The notes beneath the pieces were generated by a model. The model did not search any database and had not been told where the DNA came from. It worked only from the letters and a program-made list of their open reading frames with translations. A stretch of 64,000 nt of DNA from Dictyobacter arantiisoli (GTDB lineage: Bacteria; Chloroflexota; Ktedonobacteria; Ktedonobacterales; Ktedonobacteraceae), in contig NZ_BIXY01000020.1 in the NCBI RefSeq assembly GCF_008326305.1, positions 1-64,000 of the forward strand, written 5' to 3'. The position numbers were made by a program, and so were the translations under genes. How positions within the stretch are numbered: the first letter of the stretch is position 1; every line of letters begins with the position of its first letter. Shown in pieces: positions 9,237 to 18,842 of this stretch.

Positions 9237-10463
9237 CTAAAAGGAACGAACAACCTGTTTTGCAATAGCATTGGCTGCGCGTCGTGCTGCCGCCCCGGCG
9301 CCAACCACGAAACGATAGAATGGACCAAAGCTACGTGCGGAGGAAAAACCCAGGAAGTAGAGACCTGGAATATTGGTTTCAAACCAGTTGCTCAAGACAG
9401 GCGAGCCTCGATGTGTGCGCAAGGCATCTTTCAAATCCTGATCGAGCATAGGAAGTTCCTTCACATCAGGACGATAACCAGTACCAAGAATGACATGATC
9501 AAACGACAGAATCTCGCCAGTTGTGAGTGTAATCCGGGCCTGTTCATCGACTGCTGCTATTTTTTCAATCCGGGCATTTTCTTTGATGGTTACCTTATCA
9601 ATGAGGCGTGTTTTCAACCAGACTGATCCAGCAGGTCCATGTGTGGTATCCAATACATGATCGCGACGGCTACGTGGCGCATGCTGGAACACATAAGGAT
9701 ATTTTTCAAGCAGGAAATTCATCCAACCATTCCCCATACCTGCCTGGGGTGCACGTGCCGCTCGAATCAAAGCAGGAATTTTCATATTCTCAACTGGTAA
9801 CCAGCGTATAGAGCGACGGCATAAGACAGTCACATCAGCCCCTTGCTCATGGAGCAGGGCCGCAGATTCTAATGCTCCTTGTCCAGCGCCAATCACGGCT
9901 ACTTTTTTCTGCTTAAAGGCCGTAAAACTGGCGTAATCAGATGAATGTGAAACCAGTGCTTTCGGCATATGCGCATATTCTGCCGGTGAATAGAGATAAT
10001 AATGCAAGCCAGGAGCCATCACAACAGACTTACTCAAGACAACGCGCCCATCTGCTAATGTCACCCGAAACTGTTCATTGGTGCGTTCGATATTGCTAAT
10101 ATAGGTTTCGTCGAGATCAGGGACAGCATGTTCCTGAAACCAGAGCCCATAATCAATAAATGTTTCCCGTGGCAAAGGATTGGATGGCTGAATGCTTTTC
10201 TCGGTGAAATAGCGTGCCATAGTGTATTTGTTTTGCGGATCAGACAAATTAGTTGCCCACCAATAAGAGCGTAAGAGCATTCCATCAGGCATATGATTAC
10301 GCCAGAAATAGATTGGCTTCCCAAATGTCGCAACTTTTAAGCCATGGCCCAATAAATGTGCTGATACCGAAAGCCCATATGGCCCCGCCCCTAATACAAC
10401 GACATCATATTGCGCCGAGGGAGTGGATTCTTGAGACTTTTTTGCATTTAAAGAGACATTCAT
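9237..10463 (-). CDS. FAD-dependent oxidoreductase / monooxygenase-like (module copy A)
   Basis: 408 residues. The first dinucleotide-binding motif is VVLGAGPYGLS near the N-terminus (FAD). A second Rossmann motif, VAVIGAGQGALES, lies mid-protein (NADPH), and the late motif LGTGYRPD is usual in flavin N-monooxygenases and related enzymes. The segment LLRSYWWATNLSDP is conserved in the paralogue at 12859. By layout it is closest to flavin-dependent N-hydroxylating or Baeyer-Villiger-like monooxygenases, but a substrate cannot be named. The ATG overlaps the stop of the ATP-grasp gene by four bases (ATGA), so translation of the two is probably coupled. Confidence 0.82.
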   Translation of the reverse strand: MNVSLNAKKSQESTPSAQYDVVVLGAGPYGLSVSAHLLGHGLKVATFGKPIYFWRNHMPDGMLLRSYWWATNLSDPQNKYTMARYFTEKSIQPSNPLPRETFIDYGLWFQEHAVPDLDETYISNIERTNEQFRVTLADGRVVLSKSVVMAPGLHYYLYSPAEYAHMPKALVSHSSDYASFTAFKQKKVAVIGAGQGALESAALLHEQGADVTVLCRRSIRWLPVENMKIPALIRAARAPQAGMGNGWMNFLLEKYPYVFQHAPRSRRDHVLDTTHGPAGSVWLKTRLIDKVTIKENARIEKIAAVDEQARITLTTGEILSFDHVILGTGYRPDVKELPMLDQDLKDALRTHRGSPVLSNWFETNIPGLYFLGFSSARSFGPFYRFVVGAGAAARRAANAIAKQVVRSF

Positions 10464-11782
10464 TCTTTCGTCCTCCTAAAAGATCGTTGCCCAACCTGTT
10501 TTTTGGCGCGCGAGAGGAAATCCTTCGAGGCGATCCAGGCGGGGGAAAGATCCTGCCAATCAACATAATCATAGCCAGTTGGAATAAAAAAACTGGTGCC
10601 AAAATTGAGGAGCGTCTGTACTGGAGAAGTAACACCCGGTCGTCCACGCGCCTCTAGCGCCTCTACAGTAGAGACAATATCTCCTCCAAGGTAGCGCATC
10701 CAACGTCCTATTTGATATCCTTTAATGGGCTGCAAACGTTCGCCGCTAGCCCATTGATAGAGGAGATAAGGAAAATCAATGCCCGCTCGTACTGCAACCT
10801 CAACAGAGGCAGACAGACGAGGATTGATTTCCATCAGATAAGGCTTACCCCTCGCATCACGACGGAACTCAACTTCAGAATATCCTTCCAGATCGATTTC
10901 ACGTACCAACAATTCCGCTTGAGATCCAATATCTTCTGGCATTGCAATGCTCTGCCGCAGCACAGAAGTACCTCCAAGGGGGGGTTGCGTTCGTTTAGCC
11001 CATTGAGCAAAGCGAGCAGCGATATCCCCACGGGCATACAGAAGACTCACTGCTTCACGTCGACCCGCCAAAAATTGTTGAAACAAGGTCGTGCCACCAG
11101 AACAGGTTAATTTTTCAACTGCCCGACGAGCTTCATCCGGGGTCGTCACAAGTTCACACAGTAAACGTAGCCCTTGTTGTTCTCCCCACAGCCAGGTCTC
11201 AATAGGCTTGATAACAGCTGGCAAACCAATCTCATGGATTGCCTCGCTTACCTCATCAATTCCAGATACGACAACACCCTCTGGCACGCCAATGCCCAGT
11301 CGGCGTGCGACCTCAAGCGTCTGGCCCTTATTCGTTGCCGCCTCCAGGGCGGATTCTTTGGCCAGAGCCAGCCGTGTATGGCGCTCAATAGCAGTGCGGT
11401 ACTCGCGTAGTACAGCCAGAGTGCCATCGGAAGAGGCGAAAACGACACCTGCACCAGTATGCGTCAGTAACTGCTGCAGATAGGTTGTATAAGCTTCAGT
11501 ATGCCGATCATAAACCGGAGCTCGATATGAGTGCGCGCACCATCGTGAAGCAAAAGTTGGGACATACTTTGCATCACGTGTTTCCAGAGCGGCAACATGC
11601 AGACCACGCCGCCCCAGCGAACGGATCGTCACCAGAGATTGCCGCAAATTCGCATCCAGAATCAAAGCATCATAGGTAGCTGGATGTTCTTGCCGAGCCA
11701 TATCAGTAATCTCTGAGGAGGCAACGACAGGTTCAATGGACTTCTCCAGATCAGAAGTATTACTTTTTAAAGAATCTTGCAT
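10460..11782 (-). CDS. ATP-grasp ligase (module copy A)
   Basis: 440 residues. An N-terminal pre-ATP-grasp Rossmann-like part (ALILDANLRQSLVTIRSLGRRG) is followed by the ATP-grasp fold, with AVIKPIETWLWG (ATP-binding Lys), GYSEVEFRRD and LMEINPRLSASVEVAVRAG (Mg2+-binding Glu and Asn). The family couples ATP to joining a carboxylate with an amine or thiol through an acyl-phosphate. It resembles the predicted carboligases of the COG3919 kind often found in polysaccharide clusters. The substrate is unknown. It overlaps the deacetylase upstream by 23 bases, with GAGGAA 6-7 bases before its ATG, and overlaps the oxidoreductase downstream by 4. Confidence 0.82.
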   Translation of the reverse strand: MQDSLKSNTSDLEKSIEPVVASSEITDMARQEHPATYDALILDANLRQSLVTIRSLGRRGLHVAALETRDAKYVPTFASRWCAHSYRAPVYDRHTEAYTTYLQQLLTHTGAGVVFASSDGTLAVLREYRTAIERHTRLALAKESALEAATNKGQTLEVARRLGIGVPEGVVVSGIDEVSEAIHEIGLPAVIKPIETWLWGEQQGLRLLCELVTTPDEARRAVEKLTCSGGTTLFQQFLAGRREAVSLLYARGDIAARFAQWAKRTQPPLGGTSVLRQSIAMPEDIGSQAELLVREIDLEGYSEVEFRRDARGKPYLMEINPRLSASVEVAVRAGIDFPYLLYQWASGERLQPIKGYQIGRWMRYLGGDIVSTVEALEARGRPGVTSPVQTLLNFGTSFFIPTGYDYVDWQDLSPAWIASKDFLSRAKKQVGQRSFRRTKE

Positions 11783-12800
11783 ACTTTTTCCTCACCCGAG
11801 ATACCACACCCAGTAAACCAACGAGTTCGGCAGCCATGACTATCCAATGCACATCGATATTTCCTGGCATTCGAGCCAACCACAAAGGATCGGCCTGGCT
11901 TGCATTTATATCTTCAATCGTTGTCACTGCCCAGCGATAGCCTGCGGTCTGCACTGCCAGCAGACCCTGTTTCCCGATATGTTGAAATTTCCCTATGGGA
12001 TATGCGAAGGAACGGACAGGATGCCCCAGTTGCTCTTCCAGCATTGCGCGCGAAGCCTGGACTTCATACAACACCTCTGCTGGATCAGACAGATAACTAA
12101 GAATGGGATGATTGACCGTATGAGCCCCGAATGAAATCCATCCCGTCGCTTCCATCTCACGAATTTGAGCCCAGGTAAGTGGAAGCAATGGATCAACAGC
12201 CTGACCCGCAATATCAGCCTCACGCACAGGCAACTTCACACCGAGTTGCAACTGTATATCAACGAGTAGCGCTTCCCTTTCTGCGACAGAAGTTGTGTGG
12301 CGGATGCGTTTATCAATCATCTCACTCAAGGCCAGGCGCTGCGTGGGAAGCTGATATGTTTTATTTTCAAAGGAGATATCTTTATCTGGCAGTTGCTGTA
12401 CCAATTGCGCGCTGGCCAACCACCAGAAATACTGTCCACTGGTGATATAGCCAGGAATCACAAAAATGGTTACCGGAATGCGATAGCGCTGTGCTAATCG
12501 AAATCCCTCAGTATAGTTATCCTGATAGCCATCATCGAATGTCAGTACCAGCGGCAAACGTCGATGTTCATGTTCCCGTACAGGCTCTTGAGAATACAAT
12601 TCTGTCAGAGCCTCTTCGAGATGCATGATGCGATAATGCCGCTTAAGATACCTCAACTGGGAAGCTAGATTGCCTCCGGCATTATGATAGTTGAGGATTA
12701 AAAGCCTGGGATCAGAGCGCTCTTTGAACCAGAGCGCGAGTCTGGTAATACCCGTACAGTAAAAAAAGAGTGCAGCTATTATACGCAAACGTTCGTACAT
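11760..12800 (-). CDS. Polysaccharide deacetylase family protein (copy B)
   Basis: 346 residues, paralogous to the genes at 7920 and 15443. NodB motifs: LVLTFDDGYQDN, GAHTVNHPILSYLSDP and SFAYPIGKFQH. The N-terminal hydrophobic segment (IIAALFFYCTGITRLAL) suggests a membrane anchor. The product should hydrolyse an acetamido group, assuming the intact metal site is active. The preceding ribosome site is a G-run, GGGGGGATTT. It is the first gene of the second module (deacetylase, ATP-grasp, oxidoreductase), and its 3' end lies inside the start of the ATP-grasp gene. Confidence 0.87.
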   Translation of the reverse strand: MYERLRIIAALFFYCTGITRLALWFKERSDPRLLILNYHNAGGNLASQLRYLKRHYRIMHLEEALTELYSQEPVREHEHRRLPLVLTFDDGYQDNYTEGFRLAQRYRIPVTIFVIPGYITSGQYFWWLASAQLVQQLPDKDISFENKTYQLPTQRLALSEMIDKRIRHTTSVAEREALLVDIQLQLGVKLPVREADIAGQAVDPLLPLTWAQIREMEATGWISFGAHTVNHPILSYLSDPAEVLYEVQASRAMLEEQLGHPVRSFAYPIGKFQHIGKQGLLAVQTAGYRWAVTTIEDINASQADPLWLARMPGNIDVHWIVMAAELVGLLGVVSRVRKKYARFFKK

Positions 12801-12858
12801 AAATCCCCCCCCATAAAATCCCCCATCTATTCCTCACAATCAAAAAGCATAGCTACCA

Positions 12859-14091
12859 CTACTTTCGACGCGCAGCAAAGCGTGCTGTTGCACTGGCAAC
12901 CCGTCGGCCAGAAGCATGCGCACCAACCACAAAACGATACAAGGGGCCAAAAGAACGAACGGCACTTAAACCCACAAAGTATAAACCCGGCACACTACTT
13001 TCGAACCAGGGATTTAAGATTGGAATATCCTGATCGGATTTGATCTGTTTGGATAGCGCGGGACTAAGCATGGAGAGCTGAGACAGATGCACCTCATAGC
13101 CAGTTCCAAGTAAAACGTGATCCACATGAAGTTTCTGGCCGTCGGAGAGAGTTACATCGATACCATCGTCCTGCGTTTTCATCTCAGTAATCGAGGTTTT
13201 CTCATGTATGTTCACTTTCCCAATAACCCGATCACGCAACCAGGCGGCAGCAGCAGCCTGATAATTGGAGCGGATATAGCGATCTTTCCTGACCTGAGGG
13301 AAACGGTGAAACAGATAGGGCAAATATTCCAATGCCCAGTTGGTCCATCCAGGAGCAATGCCAGCATTTGGCTCAGCAATCTTCTCGCGCCACGAACGCT
13401 CTGCTGAACGATCTCGCTCCAACCAATTGATTTTATGTCGTGCCACCAGATGCACATCCTCAACCCCACCATCTTCTAACAACAAGGCCGCATATTCAAC
13501 CGCGCTTTGCCCTCCACCTACGACCAGTAGATGCTTCCCCTGGAACTGGCTATAATCGCTATGATCAAAGGCATGCGAGACCAGTTCCTTGGGAAAGAGG
13601 CGAAATTCCTCTGGGCGACGCGTATAATAGTAAACGCCGATAGCCATGACCACAGCCGTCGCCTGGACAATGCGACCATCTTCTAATGTCAGCACAAATT
13701 GACCATCTTGCCGATCAACTGAGGCAACATATGTTTCATCCACCTCGGGTACGGCATTTTTTTGAAACCACATGGCGTAATCCAGGAAAACGCTCATCGG
13801 AACAGGATAGGGCTTTTCCAACTTATTCAGTTGAAAATAGCGCTCAAAACTATATTTTTTCCGAGGATCTGAAAGATTGGTTGCCCACCAATGCGAGCGC
13901 AGGTACATACCAACAGGCATATGGTTGCGCCATAGTTCCATGGGCTTGCCGAAAACCCCGACCTTTAATCCTTTCCCGATCAAATGAGCGGCGGTAGTCA
14001 GGCCATAAGGGCCAGCCCCCACAACAACTACATCATATTTTGTTACCAAAGGAGATTGTTGAGATGTTTGTAGATCAGATACGATGCTCAC
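12859..14091 (-). CDS. FAD-dependent oxidoreductase / monooxygenase-like (module copy B)
   Basis: About 410 residues from a GTG at 14091. AAGGAG lies 7-8 bases upstream, and this start overlaps the TAG of the ATP-grasp gene by one base; a longer open frame upstream is disregarded. Motifs: VVVGAGPYGLTTAAHL (FAD), LLVVGGGQSAVEYAALL (NADPH) and LLGTGYEV. The segment YLRSHWWATNLSDPRKKY matches the paralogue at 9237 closely, and the C-termini share SFGPLYRFVVGA. The cofactor sites look intact in both copies. A role in oxidising an amine or ring on a surface-glycan precursor is possible but is inference from the neighbours. Confidence 0.82.
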   Translation of the reverse strand: MSIVSDLQTSQQSPLVTKYDVVVVGAGPYGLTTAAHLIGKGLKVGVFGKPMELWRNHMPVGMYLRSHWWATNLSDPRKKYSFERYFQLNKLEKPYPVPMSVFLDYAMWFQKNAVPEVDETYVASVDRQDGQFVLTLEDGRIVQATAVVMAIGVYYYTRRPEEFRLFPKELVSHAFDHSDYSQFQGKHLLVVGGGQSAVEYAALLLEDGGVEDVHLVARHKINWLERDRSAERSWREKIAEPNAGIAPGWTNWALEYLPYLFHRFPQVRKDRYIRSNYQAAAAAWLRDRVIGKVNIHEKTSITEMKTQDDGIDVTLSDGQKLHVDHVLLGTGYEVHLSQLSMLSPALSKQIKSDQDIPILNPWFESSVPGLYFVGLSAVRSFGPLYRFVVGAHASGRRVASATARFAARRK

Positions 14092-15419
14092 TATAGGCTC
14101 CTTTTTGCATGAGATAATCTCTTGCGAACGGCTCCTTCTACCCACTTACGCGTAAATTCCGCAGTCGCTTTTATAGCAGGAGCAAGATCATGCCAGTCAA
14201 TATAGTCATAACTCATGGGTTGAAAAAATGAGAGGGTAAAACCAAGCACAGCTTGTACTGGCGGCGTTACACCAGGGCGACCACGTCGTTGTAGAGCTTC
14301 AATAGTCGTCATAATGTCACCGCTCAAATAGCGCATCCATGTGCCAGTACGGTAAGATGAGATTTTATTGATAGATGTGCCAGTAGACCACTGGTAGAGC
14401 AAATACGGGAAATCCACGCCCGCACGAACCGCGATCTCGACTGACGCTGAGAGACGTGGATTAATCTCCATCAGATAAGGAACACCAACATGATCACGCC
14501 GGAATTCCACTTCAGAATACCCTTCCAGATCGATTTCGCGGATCAATCGCTCGGCCTGATTGTTAGTATCCAGTGGGAGAGCAATACTCTGTCGTAAGAC
14601 TGAGGTGCCTCCTAACTGAGGCTCGGTACGCTTGGCCCATTGGGCGAAACGTGCATATATTTCATGGTTGGCGTAAAACAAACTGATCGCTTCACGCCGA
14701 CCGGTCAGGAATTGTTGAAAGAGCGTTGTACCACCCAGACGAGTTAAATCCTCGACGGCAATGCGGGCCTCCTCATGAGTGGTAACCAGACGAGATGCGA
14801 AGCGCGCTCCCTCTATCTGGCCTTCACTCCATAACCAGGATTCAACAGGTTTCACTACGGCTGGTAAGCCGATTTCCTTAAGAGCCGCAGCTACATCATT
14901 AACCGCACTGACCGTGACACTACGAGGAATACTCAAACCCAATTGTCTGGCAACCTGCAAGGTCAATTCTTTATTGATAGCTATTTCCAGGGCCGGGTCC
15001 TGCGCCAGGGCAATGGTAGCGTGTTTGCTTAGACGTGTACGGTACTGCCGTAACAAGGCAACGGTACTATCAGAAGATGCCAACAAGACACGGGCACCAG
15101 TACGTTCTAACCATTGCTCAAGCACCTCAAGATAAGCGGGAGTACCGGAGGGGGCTGAGCAGATAATGCCCTGATGGCACCAGTGTGAAGAGAAAGCAGG
15201 AACTGCTTGCCCGGCCTCAAATGCTGCGACCGAGAGCCCCTGTCTCCCCAGTGAACGAATTGATACCAGAGATTGGCGTAATCCCGCATCCAATACCAAT
15301 ACATCATATCTAGAAGCCTTTTTTTCTGAATTTCCAGGTATTCGTTTAGAAACCTCTATTTGGACTTTCTCAGGCAAAATGATATAGGATGAACTATTTA
15401 CCACACGACACCTCAACAA
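14091..15419 (-). CDS. ATP-grasp ligase (module copy B)
   Basis: About 442 residues at most. The longest frame starts at TTG 15419; GTG 15404 has a better spaced TGAGGT and may be the true start. The domain order is the same as in the copy at 10460: VLVLDAGLRQSLVSIRSLGRQG, then AVVKPVESWLWSEG, GYSEVEFRRD and LMEINPRLSASVEIAVRAG. The two copies are clearly paralogous over their whole length, including ARFAQWAKRT and GGTSVLRQSIA. The ATP- and metal-binding residues are present in both, so neither looks decayed. It follows deacetylase copy C by about 25-40 bases and is directly coupled to the oxidoreductase downstream. Confidence 0.82.
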   Translation of the reverse strand: MLRCRVVNSSSYIILPEKVQIEVSKRIPGNSEKKASRYDVLVLDAGLRQSLVSIRSLGRQGLSVAAFEAGQAVPAFSSHWCHQGIICSAPSGTPAYLEVLEQWLERTGARVLLASSDSTVALLRQYRTRLSKHATIALAQDPALEIAINKELTLQVARQLGLSIPRSVTVSAVNDVAAALKEIGLPAVVKPVESWLWSEGQIEGARFASRLVTTHEEARIAVEDLTRLGGTTLFQQFLTGRREAISLFYANHEIYARFAQWAKRTEPQLGGTSVLRQSIALPLDTNNQAERLIREIDLEGYSEVEFRRDHVGVPYLMEINPRLSASVEIAVRAGVDFPYLLYQWSTGTSINKISSYRTGTWMRYLSGDIMTTIEALQRRGRPGVTPPVQAVLGFTLSFFQPMSYDYIDWHDLAPAIKATAEFTRKWVEGAVRKRLSHAKRSL

Positions 15420-15442
15420 ACGATGTATTCACATTTACACTT

Positions 15443-16486
15443 TTATATATCTGCACCCTCATTGATAAATGGTTTCCAGAGAGGAGCCAGTAAACTCCAG
15501 ATGCCCGAGGTCTCCGCCGCAATTAAAAGCCAGTGACGCCGTACATCGACCAGCACACGCTCAAGGCGATAGGGATCGCTTTGAGGTGTTGCTATCCCTT
15601 TCGTAGTTGTCACAGCCCAGGTATACATTGCCTCCCGCACAGCTTTCAAGGCTTCCTCACCAATATGTTCAGTACGCCCAATTGGATATGCAAATGTGCG
15701 AATAGTATTACCCAGACGTGCTTCCAATATTTCACGTGACCGGGCCACTTCATAATGAACCTCTGAGGGATCAGATAGGTAGGATAATACAGGATGATGC
15801 ATCGTGTGTGCTCCAAAACAAACCAAACCACTCTGCTGCATTTTCAACACCTCACACCACGTCAATGGAATATTATCATCTTTTAAATCTGATCTGCAAT
15901 AGTCTTGCTCAGATATGGCTAGTGCCTGCCTGATTTGCGACAAAAACTGGTCACGCCCTGCCACAGAACTGGCTGTTCGTAAACGCATATCAATCAAAGC
16001 TGATAATTGCTGTTGCGCTTCGACTGTTCGCAGATGATAGATATGTCCTTCAAAAAGAATTTCTTCTACCGTTGTTTGCGCGACTAAACGTTTCCCTTCC
16101 CCCCACCAAAAAAAATCGCCGCTATCAAGATAGCCTGGAATCAGAAAAATGGTAATCGGAACCTGCAACTCAACCGCCGCTTTAAATGCATGGGTATAAT
16201 TATCGTGGTATCCATCATCAAAAGTTAGTACCAGTGGCGTACGCAGCAACGATTTTTTATTGCCCTGGGAAACATGATAGAGTTCCTCCAATGCCTCATC
16301 TAAATGCAAGATACGATAATGGCGCTGGAGATAACGCATATGCTGAAGTATAGAGCCCGCGCTGGCGCGATGATAATTAAGAATAAGCAAATGTGGTCCC
16401 TGACGGCGCATTCGCCAGCGACAAAAAGCAACCAATCCACTATAGTAGAAACATGAGGCTAAAATAAGCCTTGCAACCCTGCGCAT
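15443..16486 (-). CDS. Polysaccharide deacetylase family protein (copy C)
   Basis: 347 residues. It has an N-terminal hydrophobic stretch (LILASCFYYSGLVAF), VLTFDDGYHDNYT with the catalytic Asp pair, GAHTMHHPVLSYLSDPSEV with the metal-binding histidines, and TFAYPIGRTEHIGEEAL. AAAGGA precedes the ATG. It is the third paralogue and starts the first of the two complete three-gene modules. The shared LSYLSD extension after the His motif, also found in the two other copies, suggests all three arose by duplication within this locus. Confidence 0.87.
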   Translation of the reverse strand: MRRVARLILASCFYYSGLVAFCRWRMRRQGPHLLILNYHRASAGSILQHMRYLQRHYRILHLDEALEELYHVSQGNKKSLLRTPLVLTFDDGYHDNYTHAFKAAVELQVPITIFLIPGYLDSGDFFWWGEGKRLVAQTTVEEILFEGHIYHLRTVEAQQQLSALIDMRLRTASSVAGRDQFLSQIRQALAISEQDYCRSDLKDDNIPLTWCEVLKMQQSGLVCFGAHTMHHPVLSYLSDPSEVHYEVARSREILEARLGNTIRTFAYPIGRTEHIGEEALKAVREAMYTWAVTTTKGIATPQSDPYRLERVLVDVRRHWLLIAAETSGIWSLLAPLWKPFINEGADI

Positions 16487-16525
16487 AAAATCCTTTCTTC
16501 CACAAATAATTGGATTAGCCTTCGA

Positions 16526-18181
16526 TCAAAAACCATTCGGATTATGCTTGACGACCAACGCACCCATAACGTTCTTCATTAATGCTTGCATACCAGGGAT
16601 AGCAGTATCTTTAAAACCACAATTGATATCCGGGTGTAATCGATATTTATCCAACGATACTTCCCAGTAGAGAGAGCCTGTCGCGAAGACCATTGCTCCA
16701 GATGGGGCAATATAATAAGCGGAATTACTTACATCTGCCAGTTTTGTTTCACTGCTTACAGTCGCAGAAGCGCTGATAATCTGTAAATTCTTAGGTGTGG
16801 TGCTACTATACGAAGGATTGCCTGGTGTGCCATTAGGATTCAGTTGCGCTCGATCCCACTCATATCCCACCAGACCACAGCCATATGCCTGCCCTGGCTG
16901 CAAATTTGTGCCTTTCAATAAAGGCAAATTTCCCGCCTGAGGCGCAACAGTCCAGGAAAATCCGTTCTGATCATGGTTGAGGTTTGAAAACATGATACCC
17001 ACAAGCGCGTTTTCGGGGCGTCCCACCACGGGATCGCGCCAGAAACTCGTGACGACCGAATTGTCCACGTTATACATGGGATCACGCCCCAGATCATTGT
17101 TTGCAGTCTCCACTTTATAACAAACAACCGTGCGGTTTGGTACACCGGCACTATCAGGTTCAAAGCGCATCTGCCAGTAGAGCGCATTCGCTCCCATAAA
17201 GGCCAGTCCCACTCCCTTATTACGTGCGTCCTCCACCTCACTACGCATCGTCTTAGTCCAATACTCATCATGTCCTAGAGAAATATAAGCTTTATGTGTA
17301 TTCAGAAGATGTGGAGTTACCTGCACGTCAATATCACTCGCATAAGAGACATCATAACCCTGTCGCTCCATCCAACGTACCGTCTGTGCAATAAAGACGA
17401 GAACCTGGCTGGAACCATTTTCGATAGCATAGGGCTTATCGAAAGACACCTTGGTAGCCATTTTCGCGACAGCAGTGCCTTGAAAAAGCTGATCAGCATC
17501 ATAGAGACTGGAGCCTCCCCAATTATTATAGGACTCATATGTCGTATCAGGAGTAACCGCAAGGTAAGCAGAATGGAGAGAACCAAGCACATCAAAGGGC
17601 ACATAGGACTGCTTTGCATTGATATCTGTGAACTTCGCCAGATAAACGCCAGAAGTCCAGCCCAGGGGAATTTTTAATGTATACGAAGCTTTCCAATGGG
17701 TTTCAATCAAGCCAGTATCTTTAGCAATAGTGCAAGAAGAACAATTCACCAATTGATTTGAGGCAGCATCAAAATACCCCTGGGCCTGCCCGGGCAGATC
17801 CAGCACAGAATCCATCAAACGACCACCTAGCCCGTTGTACCATCCCATACGAAATATATCTATTCGATAACGCATCTGAGGCACTTGAGTGCTGACATAT
17901 AATACGATAGATTTTCCGGGGCGCACAGAGGTTGCCCCTGCATAGGCTTGAATCTGCGTGGTTGATTCATCTCCCGCAGGAATTTGCCATGATGTTGTCC
18001 CATTGTGCGCATTCTCACGAACAATCTCGTTACCGGTTACAGAGCTGCTCGCATTATCCTGAAACACGGATAATTGATCATTCGATCGAGCTAACAGAGA
18101 TGGTGCGAGGAAATAAAAGCAGATCAATGCCCCTGCAATGATAAAAATTGTCACAATAGTAACAACTGACTTCCCTCTCAT
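16526..18181 (-). CDS. Membrane-anchored DMFase-like beta-subunit-type protein
   Basis: 551 residues with an N-terminal membrane anchor or signal segment (VVTIVTIFIIAGALICFYFLAP), so most of the protein probably faces outwards. The rest resembles the C-terminal domain of the N,N-dimethylformamidase large subunit: an Ig-like region with YRIDIFRMGWYNGLGGRL, then SYNNWGGSSLYD, YDVSYASDIDV, ISLGHDEYWT and GVGLAFMGANALYWQMR. No amidase activity can be claimed. Homologues in surface-polysaccharide contexts are mostly unstudied. It is the first gene of the minus-strand operon, 39 bases before deacetylase copy C, with GGAGG ahead of the ATG. A role in handling the exported glycan is inferred from position only. 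Confidence 0.7.
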   Translation of the reverse strand: MRGKSVVTIVTIFIIAGALICFYFLAPSLLARSNDQLSVFQDNASSSVTGNEIVRENAHNGTTSWQIPAGDESTTQIQAYAGATSVRPGKSIVLYVSTQVPQMRYRIDIFRMGWYNGLGGRLMDSVLDLPGQAQGYFDAASNQLVNCSSCTIAKDTGLIETHWKASYTLKIPLGWTSGVYLAKFTDINAKQSYVPFDVLGSLHSAYLAVTPDTTYESYNNWGGSSLYDADQLFQGTAVAKMATKVSFDKPYAIENGSSQVLVFIAQTVRWMERQGYDVSYASDIDVQVTPHLLNTHKAYISLGHDEYWTKTMRSEVEDARNKGVGLAFMGANALYWQMRFEPDSAGVPNRTVVCYKVETANNDLGRDPMYNVDNSVVTSFWRDPVVGRPENALVGIMFSNLNHDQNGFSWTVAPQAGNLPLLKGTNLQPGQAYGCGLVGYEWDRAQLNPNGTPGNPSYSSTTPKNLQIISASATVSSETKLADVSNSAYYIAPSGAMVFATGSLYWEVSLDKYRLHPDINCGFKDTAIPGMQALMKNVMGALVVKHNPNGF

Positions 18182-18842
18182 GCAGAGACCTCCACAGCTT
18201 GTTTACTCACAATACCCATATTTCTTCATAGTATTCAGCACAGACAATAGAACATATTCGAACAGAATAGATGACCAATCTGGTAAATAGCAACCTGAAG
18301 AATCTTATCCCTACAAAAATACCATAGCTGCTATGTTGAAGAGATGCTCACATTGGTTGAGAATGGGTGATCAAATACCATAACTGTAGAGAAATTTATG
18401 TATAAGAAATGCTTAATATTCTTTGCTAGCGATAAAGATACTTATGTTTCTAGGAATGTTTTCTTCTTCTTGACAGTATTTCATCTTTATAAGCTATATT
18501 ACACAAAGAATGCATAGCGAGCAATGAAGGGAGATTTAGTAGACCTGGGACTCTCAAAAAACCACAAGGGTTACTATCTCAACAAAGGGGTACACATCTA
18601 AACAGTATCTCAACATCTCCGGCAACCAGATTACTAATGCGTTGACAGTACCTTCTAGAAGAGAAGAAAAATAGGTATTGGCGCTGTTACTATAATTCAG
18701 GGGAACTTATGGTTATTGTTTTACAACAGCACGTTATAACAGTTTGATTGTTTGTCCAGCGATTTATGCAAATACAACATTTTATAGAAGGCAGGCATTG
18801 CCAATGTTAACAGTGGAAAAACCTGGTAAGGATGGTATCTAA
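18182..18842. other. Divergent intergenic region of the polysaccharide locus
   Basis: About 660 bases separate the two divergent polysaccharide operons. I see no gene. It is AT-rich and holds a promoter-like TTGACA (18470) with TATATT 19 bases on, a second TTGACA at 18642, and TATAAT at 18691. Regulation of both operons from here is likely. No riboswitch or known operator is recognised. Confidence 0.5.
18470..18500 (+). promoter_or_regulatory. Possible sigma-70-type promoter for the plus-strand operon
   Basis: TTGACA at 18470-18475 and TATATT at 18495-18500, spacer 19 bases, which is longer than ideal. An alternative -10 box, TATAAT, lies at 18691-18696 without a good -35. Either could drive the operon starting at 18843. 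Confidence 0.3.
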
